IMG/VR virus record: IMGVR_UViG_3300025646_000093
Location: 1-43,163 of that record
Direction: 5' to 3' (one strand)
Length of the DNA stretch: 43,163 nt
From: a virus
The notes beneath the pieces were generated by a model. It did no database searches. It was not told the origin of the DNA and was given only the letters and a program-made list of their open reading frames with translations. The position numbers and the translations under genes were made by a program. This document shows, piece by piece, positions 36,504 through 40,979 of this stretch. Position 1 is the first letter of the stretch; each line of letters starts with the position of its first letter.

Positions 36504-36748
36504 CCCACTCTTATTGTGATTTTTTCTTTATATAGTATATTTCGGATTTATGTGCGACCTGTGAGAGAATTTTTATGGGGGGAATTTTTTTAGTCTGAGA
36601 GTATTATAAGTCTCATTTGGGTAACACTTTATAGATTAGGGGATCCATCGGTTTTAAGCCACGCGCCCGCCGCCATCACGATACCGTTATACAATAATAC
36701 TGCCCTGCGGCACGAACGAATAGGGGGGCTGTGCCGCCCCCCTCACTG
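36504..36748 (-). other. Gene-free junction between AT-rich and GC-rich zones
   Basis: I see no convincing gene here. The left two thirds are AT-rich and contain -10-like strings on the minus strand (TATACT near 36,535 and TATAAT near 36,612) without good -35 partners. Composition shifts sharply near 36,655. The right end carries a strong GC hairpin (36,722-36,743). A 15-codon minus-strand frame (36,629-36,676) is too short to support. Confidence 0.6.
36722..36743 (-). terminator. GC-rich hairpin after the first tiny gene
   Basis: AGGGGGGC pairs with GCCCCCCT over a 6-nt loop, starting 5 nt beyond the stop codon of the 63-residue gene. No U-run follows, so it is terminator-like rather than a classical intrinsic terminator. 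It is the last of the series of GC hairpins that end the tiny genes. Confidence 0.55.
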
Positions 36749-36940
36749 TCACTTCACGTCGCCCAGGGCGCTGTTGGTGGTGCTCATGCGGGTGCCGCGT
36801 GAGCCAGCAGCGCCGCCGTGAGTGCGAACGCGGGTGCTGCCGCCCTTGATCTGATTTGCCCAGCGGTTAGCACGGGTGCCATGGGCAACGGGCAGGCGGG
36901 TGATGGTGAACTGGATGCCGTCGATGGTGGTGGTGGTCAT
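36749..36940 (-). CDS. Tiny basic protein, first of the GC-rich cassette array
   Basis: A 63-residue protein (MTTTTIDGIQFTITRLPVAH then GTRANRWANQIKGG, ending in a Gly/Arg/Ser-rich tail). The start at 36940 follows a TTGACC-17-TATAAT promoter by about 25 nt; the frame is open further upstream but would cross that promoter. There is no Shine-Dalgarno sequence near the ATG. I do not recognise a family; a basic RG-rich tail could bind nucleic acid. It is the leftmost gene of the array and ends in a strong hairpin. Confidence 0.65.
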   Translation of the reverse strand: MTTTTIDGIQFTITRLPVAHGTRANRWANQIKGGSTRVRTHGGAAGSRGTRMSTTNSALGDVK

Positions 36941-36965
36941 CAGGTGCGGTGCGGTGTACTCCAGA

Positions 36966-37003
36966 ATTATACAGGGTCGGGGGTGGATGGTCAACCCACC
37001 CCC
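36966..37003 (-). promoter_or_regulatory. Fused hairpin and promoter (for the gene at 36,749-36,940)
   Basis: Minus strand: TTGACC (36989-36994), 17-nt spacer, TATAAT (36966-36971). The TTGACC lies in the loop of an 8-bp hairpin, GGGGGTGG / CCACCCCC (36979-37003), that begins just after the stop of the upstream gene. Confidence 0.75.
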
Positions 37004-37009
37004 AGCAGA

Positions 37010-37267
37010 TCAGATCGCCAGGGCGGCGGCAAGGCGATCACGCTTGCGGATCGCGGTGGGCACGATGAACCAGAGGTCGCGCTTGCCGTTGTCGCTGCGG
37101 GTGGCATCCAGGATGCCTGCCTTCTCAAGGTCAACCATCACGGCGTGGATGGTGCCCTTATGGCGGCGGGGGTCCATGCCCATGGCGCGAACCAGGTCGC
37201 TGCAGGTCATCGGGCCGTCGTTGATCAGGCGGGTGCGGATCGCGGTGCGGATGATGGAGGTGAGCAT
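37010..37267 (-). CDS. Winged-helix-like small DNA-binding protein
   Basis: An 85-residue protein with a helix-turn-helix pattern: MTCSDLVRAMGMDPRRHKGTIHAVMVDLEKAGILDA, then a wing-like KRDLWFIV strand pair. This matches the general layout of winged-helix (MarR/GntR-like) recognition domains. A role as an early transcription regulator is plausible because every neighbour has its own promoter. The start at 37267 lies about 25 nt after a TATAAT box, with no Shine-Dalgarno sequence. The specific family is not certain. Confidence 0.75.
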   Translation of the reverse strand: MLTSIIRTAIRTRLINDGPMTCSDLVRAMGMDPRRHKGTIHAVMVDLEKAGILDATRSDNGKRDLWFIVPTAIRKRDRLAAALAI

Positions 37268-37291
37268 CGGGTGCGGTGCGTTTGCTCTGGA

Positions 37292-37328
37292 ATTATACAG
37301 GGTCGGGGGGAAGGGGTCAACCCTCCCC
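37292..37328 (-). promoter_or_regulatory. Fused hairpin and promoter (for the winged-helix gene)
   Basis: Minus strand: TTGACC (37315-37320), 17-nt spacer, TATAAT (37292-37297). A GC hairpin with one bulge (GGGGAGGG against CCCTTCCCC, 37307-37328) places the TTGACC around its loop. Confidence 0.7.
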
Positions 37329-37335
37329 GTAGGGG

Positions 37336-37527
37336 TCAGTACCCCAACCAGGTCAGCAGTTCGCCAGCGTCGATGCCGCCGATGCCCCAGCGGTCAGCGG
37401 TGCCGTACTCCTGCAGGAACTCATTCATGCTGCCGTGGAGGTCGGCAGCATACAGGGCGTCATCATAGGTGACGCACCCACAGTCGTCAGCGATGTGCAG
37501 CAGTTGCTCGGTGAAGGTCTCAGGCAT
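37336..37527 (-). CDS. Tiny acidic protein, unknown function (63 aa)
   Basis: MPETFTEQLLHIADDCGCVTYDDALYAADLHGSMNEFLQEYG and an ending of GIDAGELLTWLGY. Acidic and mostly helical. The start at 37527 lies about 25 nt after TATAAT; a frame extension upstream would run through the promoter. A GGGAA string sits 4 nt before the ATG, a weak ribosome site. I do not recognise a family. The ending of paired acidic and leucine residues resembles small phage modulators, but no function can be assigned. Confidence 0.65.
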   Translation of the reverse strand: MPETFTEQLLHIADDCGCVTYDDALYAADLHGSMNEFLQEYGTADRWGIGGIDAGELLTWLGY

Positions 37528-37551
37528 GGTTCCCTTGCGGTGTGCTCCAGA

Positions 37552-37586
37552 ATTATACAGGATGGGGGGTCGTTTGCCAACCCCCC
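37552..37586 (-). promoter_or_regulatory. Fused hairpin and promoter (for the gene at 37,336-37,527)
   Basis: Minus strand: TTGGCA (37575-37580), 17-nt spacer, TATAAT (37552-37557). Hairpin GGGGGGT / ACCCCCC (37564-37586) carries most of the -35 hexamer in its loop. Confidence 0.75.
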
Positions 37587-37594
37587 CTGGGGGG

Positions 37595-37801
37595 TCAGAT
37601 CTGCTCTGCCATCTGCTCACGGATCATGGTGCGGATGGCGAAGGCGCTCTCACGGATGCTGCGGCAGGCGCTGGGTGCCATGCCGTTCTCACCGTTGCGG
37701 GCAGCAGTCTCCAGTTCGCCCCAGCGGATACCAGCGTCGATCAGAGCGTGGCAGATCTCATCAGCGATGGCAGGGGTCACGGTCAGGGTCAGGGTGGTCA
37801 T
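37595..37801 (-). CDS. Tiny helical protein, unknown function (68 aa)
   Basis: MTTLTLTVTPAIADEICHAL then DAGIRWGELETAARNGENGM and a second helix SIRESAFAIRTMIREQMAEQI. Two amphipathic helices follow a short beta-like head. The start at 37801 follows its TATAAT by about 25 nt with no Shine-Dalgarno sequence; codons upstream of it cover the promoter and are unlikely to be translated. Not recognised. Confidence 0.65.
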   Translation of the reverse strand: MTTLTLTVTPAIADEICHALIDAGIRWGELETAARNGENGMAPSACRSIRESAFAIRTMIREQMAEQI

Positions 37802-37826
37802 CAGGTCCGTGGCGGTTTGCTTTGGA

Positions 37827-37864
37827 ATTATACAGGGTGGGTGGGGCACCCGTCAAGGTGCCCC
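37827..37864 (-). promoter_or_regulatory. Fused hairpin and promoter, -35 exactly in the loop
   Basis: Minus strand: perfect 8-bp stem GGGGCACC / GGTGCCCC (37843-37864) with a 6-nt loop TTGACG, which is the -35 hexamer (37851-37856). An 18-nt spacer leads to TATAAT (37827-37832). It drives the 68-residue gene at 37,595-37,801. Confidence 0.78.
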
Positions 37865-37871
37865 GTAGGGG

Positions 37872-38036
37872 TCACCAGAGCAGGTCAGCGATTGCTTCCA
37901 GGCGCTGCTGGCGGGTTGCCAGTTCCTTCAGGATGGCCCGCTGCTCCTTGGCGGTGGGGTTGCCTTCCCACAGCCACTCCTCCAGTTGGAAGGAGGTCAG
38001 GTCGTCGAAGGCGGTGGCGATGGTTCCGTCCAGCAT
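37872..38036 (-). CDS. Tiny helical protein, unknown function (54 aa)
   Basis: MLDGTIATAFDDLTSFQLEE then WLWEGNPTAKEQRAILKELATRQQRLEAIADLLW. Mostly helical, with a C-terminal amphipathic helix. The start at 38036 lies about 25 nt after TATAAT; the frame is open upstream only because the promoter region happens to lack stops. No Shine-Dalgarno sequence. Not recognised. Confidence 0.65.
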   Translation of the reverse strand: MLDGTIATAFDDLTSFQLEEWLWEGNPTAKEQRAILKELATRQQRLEAIADLLW

Positions 38037-38060
38037 GGGGTGCGGTGCGTTTGCTTTGGA

Positions 38061-38096
38061 ATTATACAGGGTCGGGGGGCAGGAGGTCAACCCTCC
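38061..38096 (-). promoter_or_regulatory. Promoter whose -35 contains the upstream stop codon
   Basis: Minus strand: TTGACC (38085-38090), 18-nt spacer, TATAAT (38061-38066). The TGA inside TTGACC is the stop codon of the 59-residue gene upstream. A 5-bp hairpin GGAGG / CCTCC (38082-38096) encloses it. Confidence 0.72.
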
Positions 38097-38266
38097 CAGG
38101 TCGCCACGTCGTCGGCGTAGTGTTCGGCGTAGCGTGCTGCCCACCAGTACCCTTCGGCAGGGTTGATCTGTCCAGCGAAGCGATCCTGGGGGGCATACTC
38201 AGTCTTACGGGTCACCCACATGGTTTCGCGGGTCTGGAGGTCGGAGCACTGTGAGAAGATTGCCAT
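38087..38266 (-). CDS. Tiny Trp-rich protein, unknown function (59 aa)
   Basis: MAIFSQCSDLQTRETMWVTR, KTEYAPQDRFAGQINPAEGY, WWAARYAEHYADDVATWEG. Rich in aromatic residues. The ATG at 38266 lies about 25 nt after TACAAT; an in-frame ATG at 38353 lies inside the upstream gene and is rejected. The final GGT-TGA is shared with the next promoter's -35 element. Not recognised. Confidence 0.65.
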   Translation of the reverse strand: MAIFSQCSDLQTRETMWVTRKTEYAPQDRFAGQINPAEGYWWAARYAEHYADDVATWEG

Positions 38267-38290
38267 GGGGGGGGTGTCGGTTGCTTGGGT

Positions 38291-38296
38291 ATTGTA
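38291..38296 (-). promoter_or_regulatory. -10 box of the gene at 38,087-38,266
   Basis: Minus-strand TGCTACAAT: an extended -10 (TGC before TACAAT). It lies 6 nt beyond the stop codon of the upstream gene, so any -35 contact would fall inside that coding sequence. No clear TTGACA match and no GC hairpin here. Confidence 0.5.
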
Positions 38297-38301
38297 GCAG
38301 A

Positions 38302-38487
38302 TCAGAAGCGCACTGCCCAGTTCGGATCGGTCAGGCAGTTGATCCAGGCGCACCAGGTGCGGTTGCTGCTCACGCAGAACAGGTCGTTGCCCTGGCGCTG
38401 CTCAACCACCACCACGGGGTCGCCTGCCATCTGGTTTGCCAGGCGGTTCTTTGCCTTGGCAGAGATGGGGGTCAGGGTCACGGTCAT
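38302..38487 (-). CDS. Tiny basic protein, unknown function (61 aa)
   Basis: MTVTLTPISAKAKNRLANQM, AGDPVVVVEQRQGNDLFCVS, SNRTWCAWINCLTDPNWAVRF. A helix-like basic head, a beta-hairpin-like middle (PVVVVEQRQGNDLFCV) and a Cys/Trp-rich end. The start at 38487 lies about 22 nt after TACAAT. Not recognised; it has the shape of small phage proteins that bind host factors, which is speculation. Confidence 0.65.
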   Translation of the reverse strand: MTVTLTPISAKAKNRLANQMAGDPVVVVEQRQGNDLFCVSSNRTWCAWINCLTDPNWAVRF

Positions 38488-38508
38488 CGGTCGGTTGCGG
38501 TTGAGAGA

Positions 38509-38538
38509 ATTGTAGCACGGGGGGCGGGTGTGCCCCCC
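38509..38538 (-). promoter_or_regulatory. Hairpin and -10 box of the gene at 38,302-38,487
   Basis: Hairpin GGGGGGC / GCCCCCC with a 6-nt loop (38519-38538) lies between the upstream stop codon and a TACAAT -10 box (38509-38514, preceded by TGC). This member of the series lacks TTGACC in the loop. Confidence 0.6.
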
Positions 38539-38545
38539 TGGCGGA

Positions 38546-38770
38546 TCAAACCGCCACCCAGTAGGATTTGCCGCTGCGCTCCTGCTGCTCTGCCATGATG
38601 TAGTCGGCGCTGCCCGTGCTGCTGCGCCATCCCTGCATCTGGAAGTAGCAGTCCTCCAGGGTGGTGGCATAGGCAAGGGTGCGGGCGATCTTACCGCCCT
38701 TCACGAACGCCACCGCGAACGGGTAGCGGGTGGGGGAGAGGATCGTCTGCAGGGGGGTGGGGTCGGTCAT
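38546..38770 (-). CDS. Small protein, unknown function (74 aa)
   Basis: MTDPTPLQTILSPTRYPFAV, AFVKGGKIARTLAYATTLED, CYFQMQGWRSSTGSADYIMA, then EQQERSGKSYWVAV. A beta-alpha-beta layout is plausible (FAVAFVKGGKIARTLAYATTLEDCYFQM). The start at 38770 is about 25 nt after TATACT, in the shared leader TGATCTCAGTTCGC. No Shine-Dalgarno sequence. Not recognised. Confidence 0.65.
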   Translation of the reverse strand: MTDPTPLQTILSPTRYPFAVAFVKGGKIARTLAYATTLEDCYFQMQGWRSSTGSADYIMAEQQERSGKSYWVAV

Positions 38771-38793
38771 CGGTTCAGGTGCGAACTGAGATC

Positions 38794-38828
38794 AGTATAG
38801 CAGGTCAGGGGCAGGGGTCAACCTGCCC
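38794..38828 (-). promoter_or_regulatory. Fused hairpin and promoter, -35 exactly in the loop
   Basis: Minus strand: perfect 7-bp stem GGGCAGG / CCTGCCC (38809-38828) whose 6-nt loop is TTGACC, the -35 hexamer (38816-38821). A 16-nt spacer leads to the extended -10 TGC-TATACT (38794-38799). It drives the 74-residue gene. Confidence 0.78.
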
Positions 38829-38838
38829 ATTAGGGGGG

Positions 38839-39018
38839 TCAGCGGATCACCTTGACCACTTCGCCCTTGTGGCGGATCACGATAGAGGTGAAGGAGGGGT
38901 GGAACCCCTTGGCGCTGCGAACGGCACCTGCCAGGGAGGTGCAGTGGGTCATGCAGGATGCTGCATCGGGGGTGGAACCAGCAACAACGGTGAAGTCGCG
39001 GGTCTTGATGGTTGCCAT
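38839..39018 (-). CDS. Tiny protein with RHKGEVVKVIR end (59 aa)
   Basis: MATIKTRDFTVVAGSTPDAA, SCMTHCTSLAGAVRSAKGFH, then PSFTSIVIRHKGEVVKVIR. A beta-strand head, a central helix with two Cys, and a basic C-terminal beta-hairpin (SIVIRHKGEVVKVI). The start at 39018 lies about 25 nt after TATACT in the shared leader type. Not recognised. Confidence 0.65.
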   Translation of the reverse strand: MATIKTRDFTVVAGSTPDAASCMTHCTSLAGAVRSAKGFHPSFTSIVIRHKGEVVKVIR

Positions 39019-39042
39019 GGGGTTGGGTGGTGAACTTCGATC

Positions 39043-39085
39043 AGTATAGCAGGTCAGGGGGCAAAGGGGAGGGTCGGAACCCTCC
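39043..39085 (-). promoter_or_regulatory. Hairpin and extended -10 of the gene at 38,839-39,018
   Basis: Hairpin GGAGGGT / ACCCTCC with a 4-nt loop (39068-39085) follows the upstream stop codon; TGC-TATACT (39043-39048) follows. I see no -35 match at 16-18 nt, so the extended -10 may suffice. Confidence 0.6.
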
Positions 39086-39117
39086 GCTGTGCCGCCTAGC
39101 GGGTCGGCGCAGTGTGA

Positions 39118-39267
39118 TCAGAAATCGATGGCATCAAGTGTAGGGTCTGCGCTGTACTCATCACATTCGTCAACACTATCCCCCAGAACAAGAGAGTCAA
39201 GAATTTGCAAGATTTGTGCGCCGTTGTTGCCAGAGCGGAGGAGAGAAAGCGCAAGGTCGCGGGTCAT
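39118..39267 (-). CDS. Tiny conserved cyanophage protein (LLRSGNNGxQILxILD)
   Basis: A 49-residue protein: MTRDLALSLLRSGNNGAQIL, QILDSLVLGDSVDECDEYSA, DPTLDAIDF. The head (LALSLLRxGNNGxxILxILD) and the acidic tail ending in DAIDF occur as a recurring tiny ORF in marine T4-like cyanophages. Function unknown. The gene is less GC-rich than its neighbours (39,121-39,180 has 28 G/C in 60). The start at 39267 has no Shine-Dalgarno sequence. Confidence 0.72.
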   Translation of the reverse strand: MTRDLALSLLRSGNNGAQILQILDSLVLGDSVDECDEYSADPTLDAIDF

Positions 39268-39323
39268 CGTAGAGTTTGCAATTAGGTGGGGTGGCAGTCT
39301 TTAAGGCGCTGCCATTCCTTTGA

Positions 39324-39485
39324 TCATCGCTCCAGTTGCGCCAGCGATGAGGGGGCGATGTGGGAGGGCGATCCGCAGGAGCGGTAAAACTCAACCATCC
39401 GATCTGCCTCCTCCTTGGTTGTGAACCACTGTGAGCGCCACTCACACTGGTTGTAGGGAGTCTGGTAGCGAACTTCGAAGCGCAT
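39324..39485 (-). CDS. Tiny protein, unknown function (53 aa)
   Basis: MRFEVRYQTPYNQCEWRSQW, FTTKEEADRMVEFYRSCGSP, SHIAPSSLAQLER. A beta-hairpin-like head (FEVRYQTPYNQCEWRSQWF) and a helix (TKEEADRMVEFYRSCG). This is a familiar layout for small phage proteins. The start at 39485 follows TACACT by about 23 nt. The 56-nt gap to the next gene holds a weak hairpin (39,293-39,313). Confidence 0.65.
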   Translation of the reverse strand: MRFEVRYQTPYNQCEWRSQWFTTKEEADRMVEFYRSCGSPSHIAPSSLAQLER

Positions 39486-39507
39486 GGGGTTGGTTGCGAA
39501 CTTGATC

Positions 39508-39541
39508 AGTGTAGCATGGAAAGGGGGGCAGGAGCGCCCCC
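39508..39541 (-). promoter_or_regulatory. Hairpin and extended -10 of the gene at 39,324-39,485
   Basis: Hairpin GGGGGC / GCCCCC with a 6-nt loop (39524-39541), then TGC-TACACT (39508-39513) and the leader TGATCAAGTTCG. Same layout as its neighbours; no clear -35. Confidence 0.6.
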
Positions 39542-39548
39542 GCAGGGT

Positions 39549-39815
39549 TCAGAAATCGAACACGTCGCCGTTGATCTCTGCACGGTTGATCTCTGGATCG
39601 TTCCACATCACGCCATCAGGGGTTTGAGTGCTGCCGTGATCATAGAGCGCTTCCAGCAGTTCCTCATAACAGCAAACGTCATTCTGCTGGATGAAGTCTT
39701 GGATGCTCTCATCATTCTCAATCCAGAGCACAACATTCCAGGTTTTGTAGTTAGTCCAACCGTTGTAGGTAACATCCAGCAGGTTGGTTTGGTGAGTGCG
39801 GGTTGCGGTTGCCAT
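39549..39815 (-). CDS. NGWxNYxTWNVxLWI-type conserved phage protein
   Basis: An 88-residue protein with the motif YNGWTNYKTWNVVLWIENDESI near residues 17-38. This is the hallmark of a widespread phage family (NGWxNYETWNVxLWxxND, DUF7249-like; name from memory). It then has an acidic tail (NDPEINRAEINGDVFDF). Function unknown; the family is common in the early regions of cyanophages. The start at 39815 lies about 25 nt after TATACT, with the element TGAACACGTTCA in the leader. Confidence 0.8.
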   Translation of the reverse strand: MATATRTHQTNLLDVTYNGWTNYKTWNVVLWIENDESIQDFIQQNDVCCYEELLEALYDHGSTQTPDGVMWNDPEINRAEINGDVFDF

Positions 39816-39841
39816 GGTGTGGTGTGGTGTTGAACGTGTTC

Positions 39842-39877
39842 AGTATAGCACGGGAAGGGGGGGCAGTGGTGCCCCCC
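39842..39877 (-). promoter_or_regulatory. Hairpin and extended -10 of the gene at 39,549-39,815
   Basis: Perfect 8-bp hairpin GGGGGGCA / TGCCCCCC with a 4-nt loop (39858-39877), then TGC-TATACT (39842-39847), then TGAACACGTTCA in the leader. Confidence 0.65.
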
Positions 39878-39884
39878 GCAGGGT

Positions 39885-40067
39885 TCAGTACTCCTCCCCG
39901 TATGCGCAGCACAGGGAGAAATACTCCAGGGCAGCGTCGTCTTCATACTGGGCATAATAGTCTTCGGATGCCTGCTCCTCAGTCTCCAGGTAGAGGTCGA
40001 TCTCCTCTGAGGTCCAGCACTCGGGCAGTTCGTCGATCTGAGGGGCGTCAGTGAAGGCGTAGGTCAT
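39885..40067 (-). CDS. Tiny acidic protein, unknown function (60 aa)
   Basis: MTYAFTDAPQIDELPECWTS, EEIDLYLETEEQASEDYYAQ, YEDDAALEYFSLCCAYGEEY. Very acidic, with many Tyr and Glu: a possible DNA mimic or host-factor decoy, which is speculation. The start at 40067 lies about 26 nt after TATACT, in a leader with TGAACACGTTCA. Not recognised. Confidence 0.68.
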   Translation of the reverse strand: MTYAFTDAPQIDELPECWTSEEIDLYLETEEQASEDYYAQYEDDAALEYFSLCCAYGEEY

Positions 40068-40093
40068 GATCGGTTCAGGCGTTGAACGTGTTC

Positions 40094-40127
40094 AGTATAG
40101 CATGGGAAGGGGGCAGGGTGTGCCCCC
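40094..40127 (-). promoter_or_regulatory. Hairpin and extended -10 of the acidic gene
   Basis: Hairpin GGGGGCA / TGCCCCC with a 5-nt loop (40109-40127), then the extended -10 TGC-TATACT (40094-40099) and TGAACACGTTCA. Confidence 0.65.
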
Positions 40128-40138
40128 CCCCAGGGCGA

Positions 40139-40315
40139 TCAGATGGCGCTGGTGCCCTTGCTCACCCAGAGCGCCAGGCGCATGGTGCCTGCCTTGCTCA
40201 CCTGCTGGGCGGTGCGCCCCTGTGCCATGGCGGCGGTCTTCAGGCACTGGCGCTGGGCGTCAGTCATGCCCGTGATCACGTTGCGGGCGTTCTGGAGGAG
40301 TTGCTGCTGGGTCAT
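40139..40315 (-). CDS. Tiny helical protein, unknown function (58 aa)
   Basis: MTQQQLLQNARNVITGMTDA, QRQCLKTAAMAQGRTAQQVS, KAGTMRLALWVSKGTSAI. Two or three short helices, basic overall, with a helix-turn-helix-like spacing (TDAQRQCLKTAAMAQGRTAQQVSKAG). DNA binding is possible but not shown. The start at 40315 lies about 26 nt after TATACT in the leader with TGAACACGTTCA. Confidence 0.65.
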   Translation of the reverse strand: MTQQQLLQNARNVITGMTDAQRQCLKTAAMAQGRTAQQVSKAGTMRLALWVSKGTSAI

Positions 40316-40341
40316 GGTCGGTTCGGGTGTTGAACGTGTTC

Positions 40342-40376
40342 AGTATAGCATGGGGGTGGGGGTGCTGGGCACCCCC
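40342..40376 (-). promoter_or_regulatory. Hairpin and extended -10 of the gene at 40,139-40,315
   Basis: Perfect 8-bp hairpin GGGGGTGC / GCACCCCC with a 3-nt loop (40358-40376), then TGC-TATACT (40342-40347) and TGAACACGTTCA. Confidence 0.65.
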
Positions 40377-40383
40377 AGGGAGA

Positions 40384-40557
40384 TCAGGCGGTGATCTCCA
40401 TCCACTCCTGCTCGTTGCAGTAGATCACCACGGGAGCGCCGCCTAGTTCGATGCTCCAGTCGAAGGCAACGTCAACGGCGTGCTCCTCGCTGGTAAAAAA
40501 TTCGGCGTGGTCGATGCCAGTGCCCTTGGGGGCGGCGCTCCAGGAAGTGAAGGTCAT
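40384..40557 (-). CDS. Tiny acidic protein, unknown function (57 aa)
   Basis: MTFTSWSAAPKGTGIDHAEF, FTSEEHAVDVAFDWSIELGG, APVVIYCNEQEWMEITA. The layout is beta-helix-beta: SEEHAVDVAFDWSIELGG then PVVIYCNEQEWMEI. The start at 40557 lies about 24 nt after TATACT. Not recognised. Confidence 0.65.
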   Translation of the reverse strand: MTFTSWSAAPKGTGIDHAEFFTSEEHAVDVAFDWSIELGGAPVVIYCNEQEWMEITA

Positions 40558-40580
40558 CGGGTTGCTTGCGAACTGAGATC

Positions 40581-40586
40581 AGTATA
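40581..40586 (-). promoter_or_regulatory. -10 box of the gene at 40,384-40,557
   Basis: Minus-strand TATACT directly after the stop codon of the 38-residue gene, with the leader TGATCTCAGTTCGC. No separate hairpin lies in the 5-nt gap; a GGCGA / TCGCC hairpin sits inside the end of the upstream gene. Confidence 0.5.
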
Positions 40587-40591
40587 GAGGG

Positions 40592-40708
40592 TCAGCGGGC
40601 GATCAGGTCGCCTGCGGTGTACAGTGCCTGTGCTGTCACACCCCTGATGGGGCGGATCGGTTCCCAGAGCAGGCAGAGCAGCACCAGAGCGATCAGGGGG
40701 CGGAACAT
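40592..40708 (-). CDS. 38-residue membrane microprotein
   Basis: MFRPLIALVLLCLLWEPIRP then IRGVTAQALYTAGDLIAR. Residues 4-15 form a short hydrophobic helix, followed by a basic segment and an amphipathic tail, so a single-pass inner-membrane or signal-anchored peptide is likely. Small ORFs of this shape recur in cyanophages. The ATG is only 3 nt beyond the U-run of a strong intrinsic terminator, and I see no promoter in that space. Expression would therefore need read-through from the upstream gene. A role at the membrane (superinfection exclusion, lysis timing) is only speculation. Confidence 0.62.
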   Translation of the reverse strand: MFRPLIALVLLCLLWEPIRPIRGVTAQALYTAGDLIAR

Positions 40709-40711
40709 ACT

Positions 40712-40734
40712 AAAAAGGGGGGCAATCGCCCCCC
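40712..40734 (-). terminator. Intrinsic terminator directly before a microprotein gene
   Basis: Perfect 7-bp stem GGGGGGC / GCCCCCC with loop GATT, followed by TTTTT on the minus strand. It lies 6 nt after the stop of the KTSC-like gene. It is the clearest classical rho-independent terminator of the array. Confidence 0.85.
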
Positions 40735-40740
40735 AGGTTA

Positions 40741-40965
40741 TCACACAGTGGCAGGCACCTGGGTGAGTTGATCACCACGGATTGCCAGATTGATGAACTT
40801 ACCCACGGAGTCTTCGTTTTCGATCACCAGGTTGAGATCGGCAACGAAACCAGAAGGATCGGTCACGTTGTAGGTATAGTCACGCCCACCGTTGAAGGTA
40901 ACAGTCACTTGACCGTTTTGCACTTCGCTGATGTTTTCGATGGCGCTGGATTGGAACTTGAACAT
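40741..40965 (-). CDS. KTSC-like small protein
   Basis: A 74-residue protein: MFKFQSSAIENISEVQNGQV, TVTFNGGRDYTYNVTDPSGF, VADLNLVIENEDSVGKFINL, then AIRGDQLTQVPATV. The SSAIxxIxxxxxGxVTVTFxGGRDYTYNV stretch resembles the KTSC domain seen in small phage proteins and lysyl-tRNA-synthetase tails. Function unknown. The start at 40965 has a 70-nt leader, longer than its neighbours', with overlapping inverted repeats. A 33-codon frame extension into that leader is rejected because it crosses the promoter. Confidence 0.75.
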   Translation of the reverse strand: MFKFQSSAIENISEVQNGQVTVTFNGGRDYTYNVTDPSGFVADLNLVIENEDSVGKFINLAIRGDQLTQVPATV

Positions 40966-40979
40966 AATCAGAAAAAAAG

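Noticed and set aside
36629-36676. 15-codon minus-strand frame in the junction
   Set aside because: Too short, with no convincing promoter or ribosome site.
37872-38144. Upstream extensions of the tiny genes (to 37,620, 37,849, 38,144, 38,676 and others)
   Set aside because: The longer frames begin inside the preceding gene and run across the TATAAT promoter, so they cannot be translated from the transcript that promoter makes. Shorter starts 20-30 nt after the -10 box are used instead.
36818-38254. Long plus-strand open frames in the GC-rich block (up to 261 codons)
   Set aside because: They overlap several minus-strand genes that each have a promoter, a start at constant distance and a hairpin. 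The plus frames cross all these signals, and their translations are repetitive shadows of the junction sequence (for example LxLELYRVGG from the TATAAT region).
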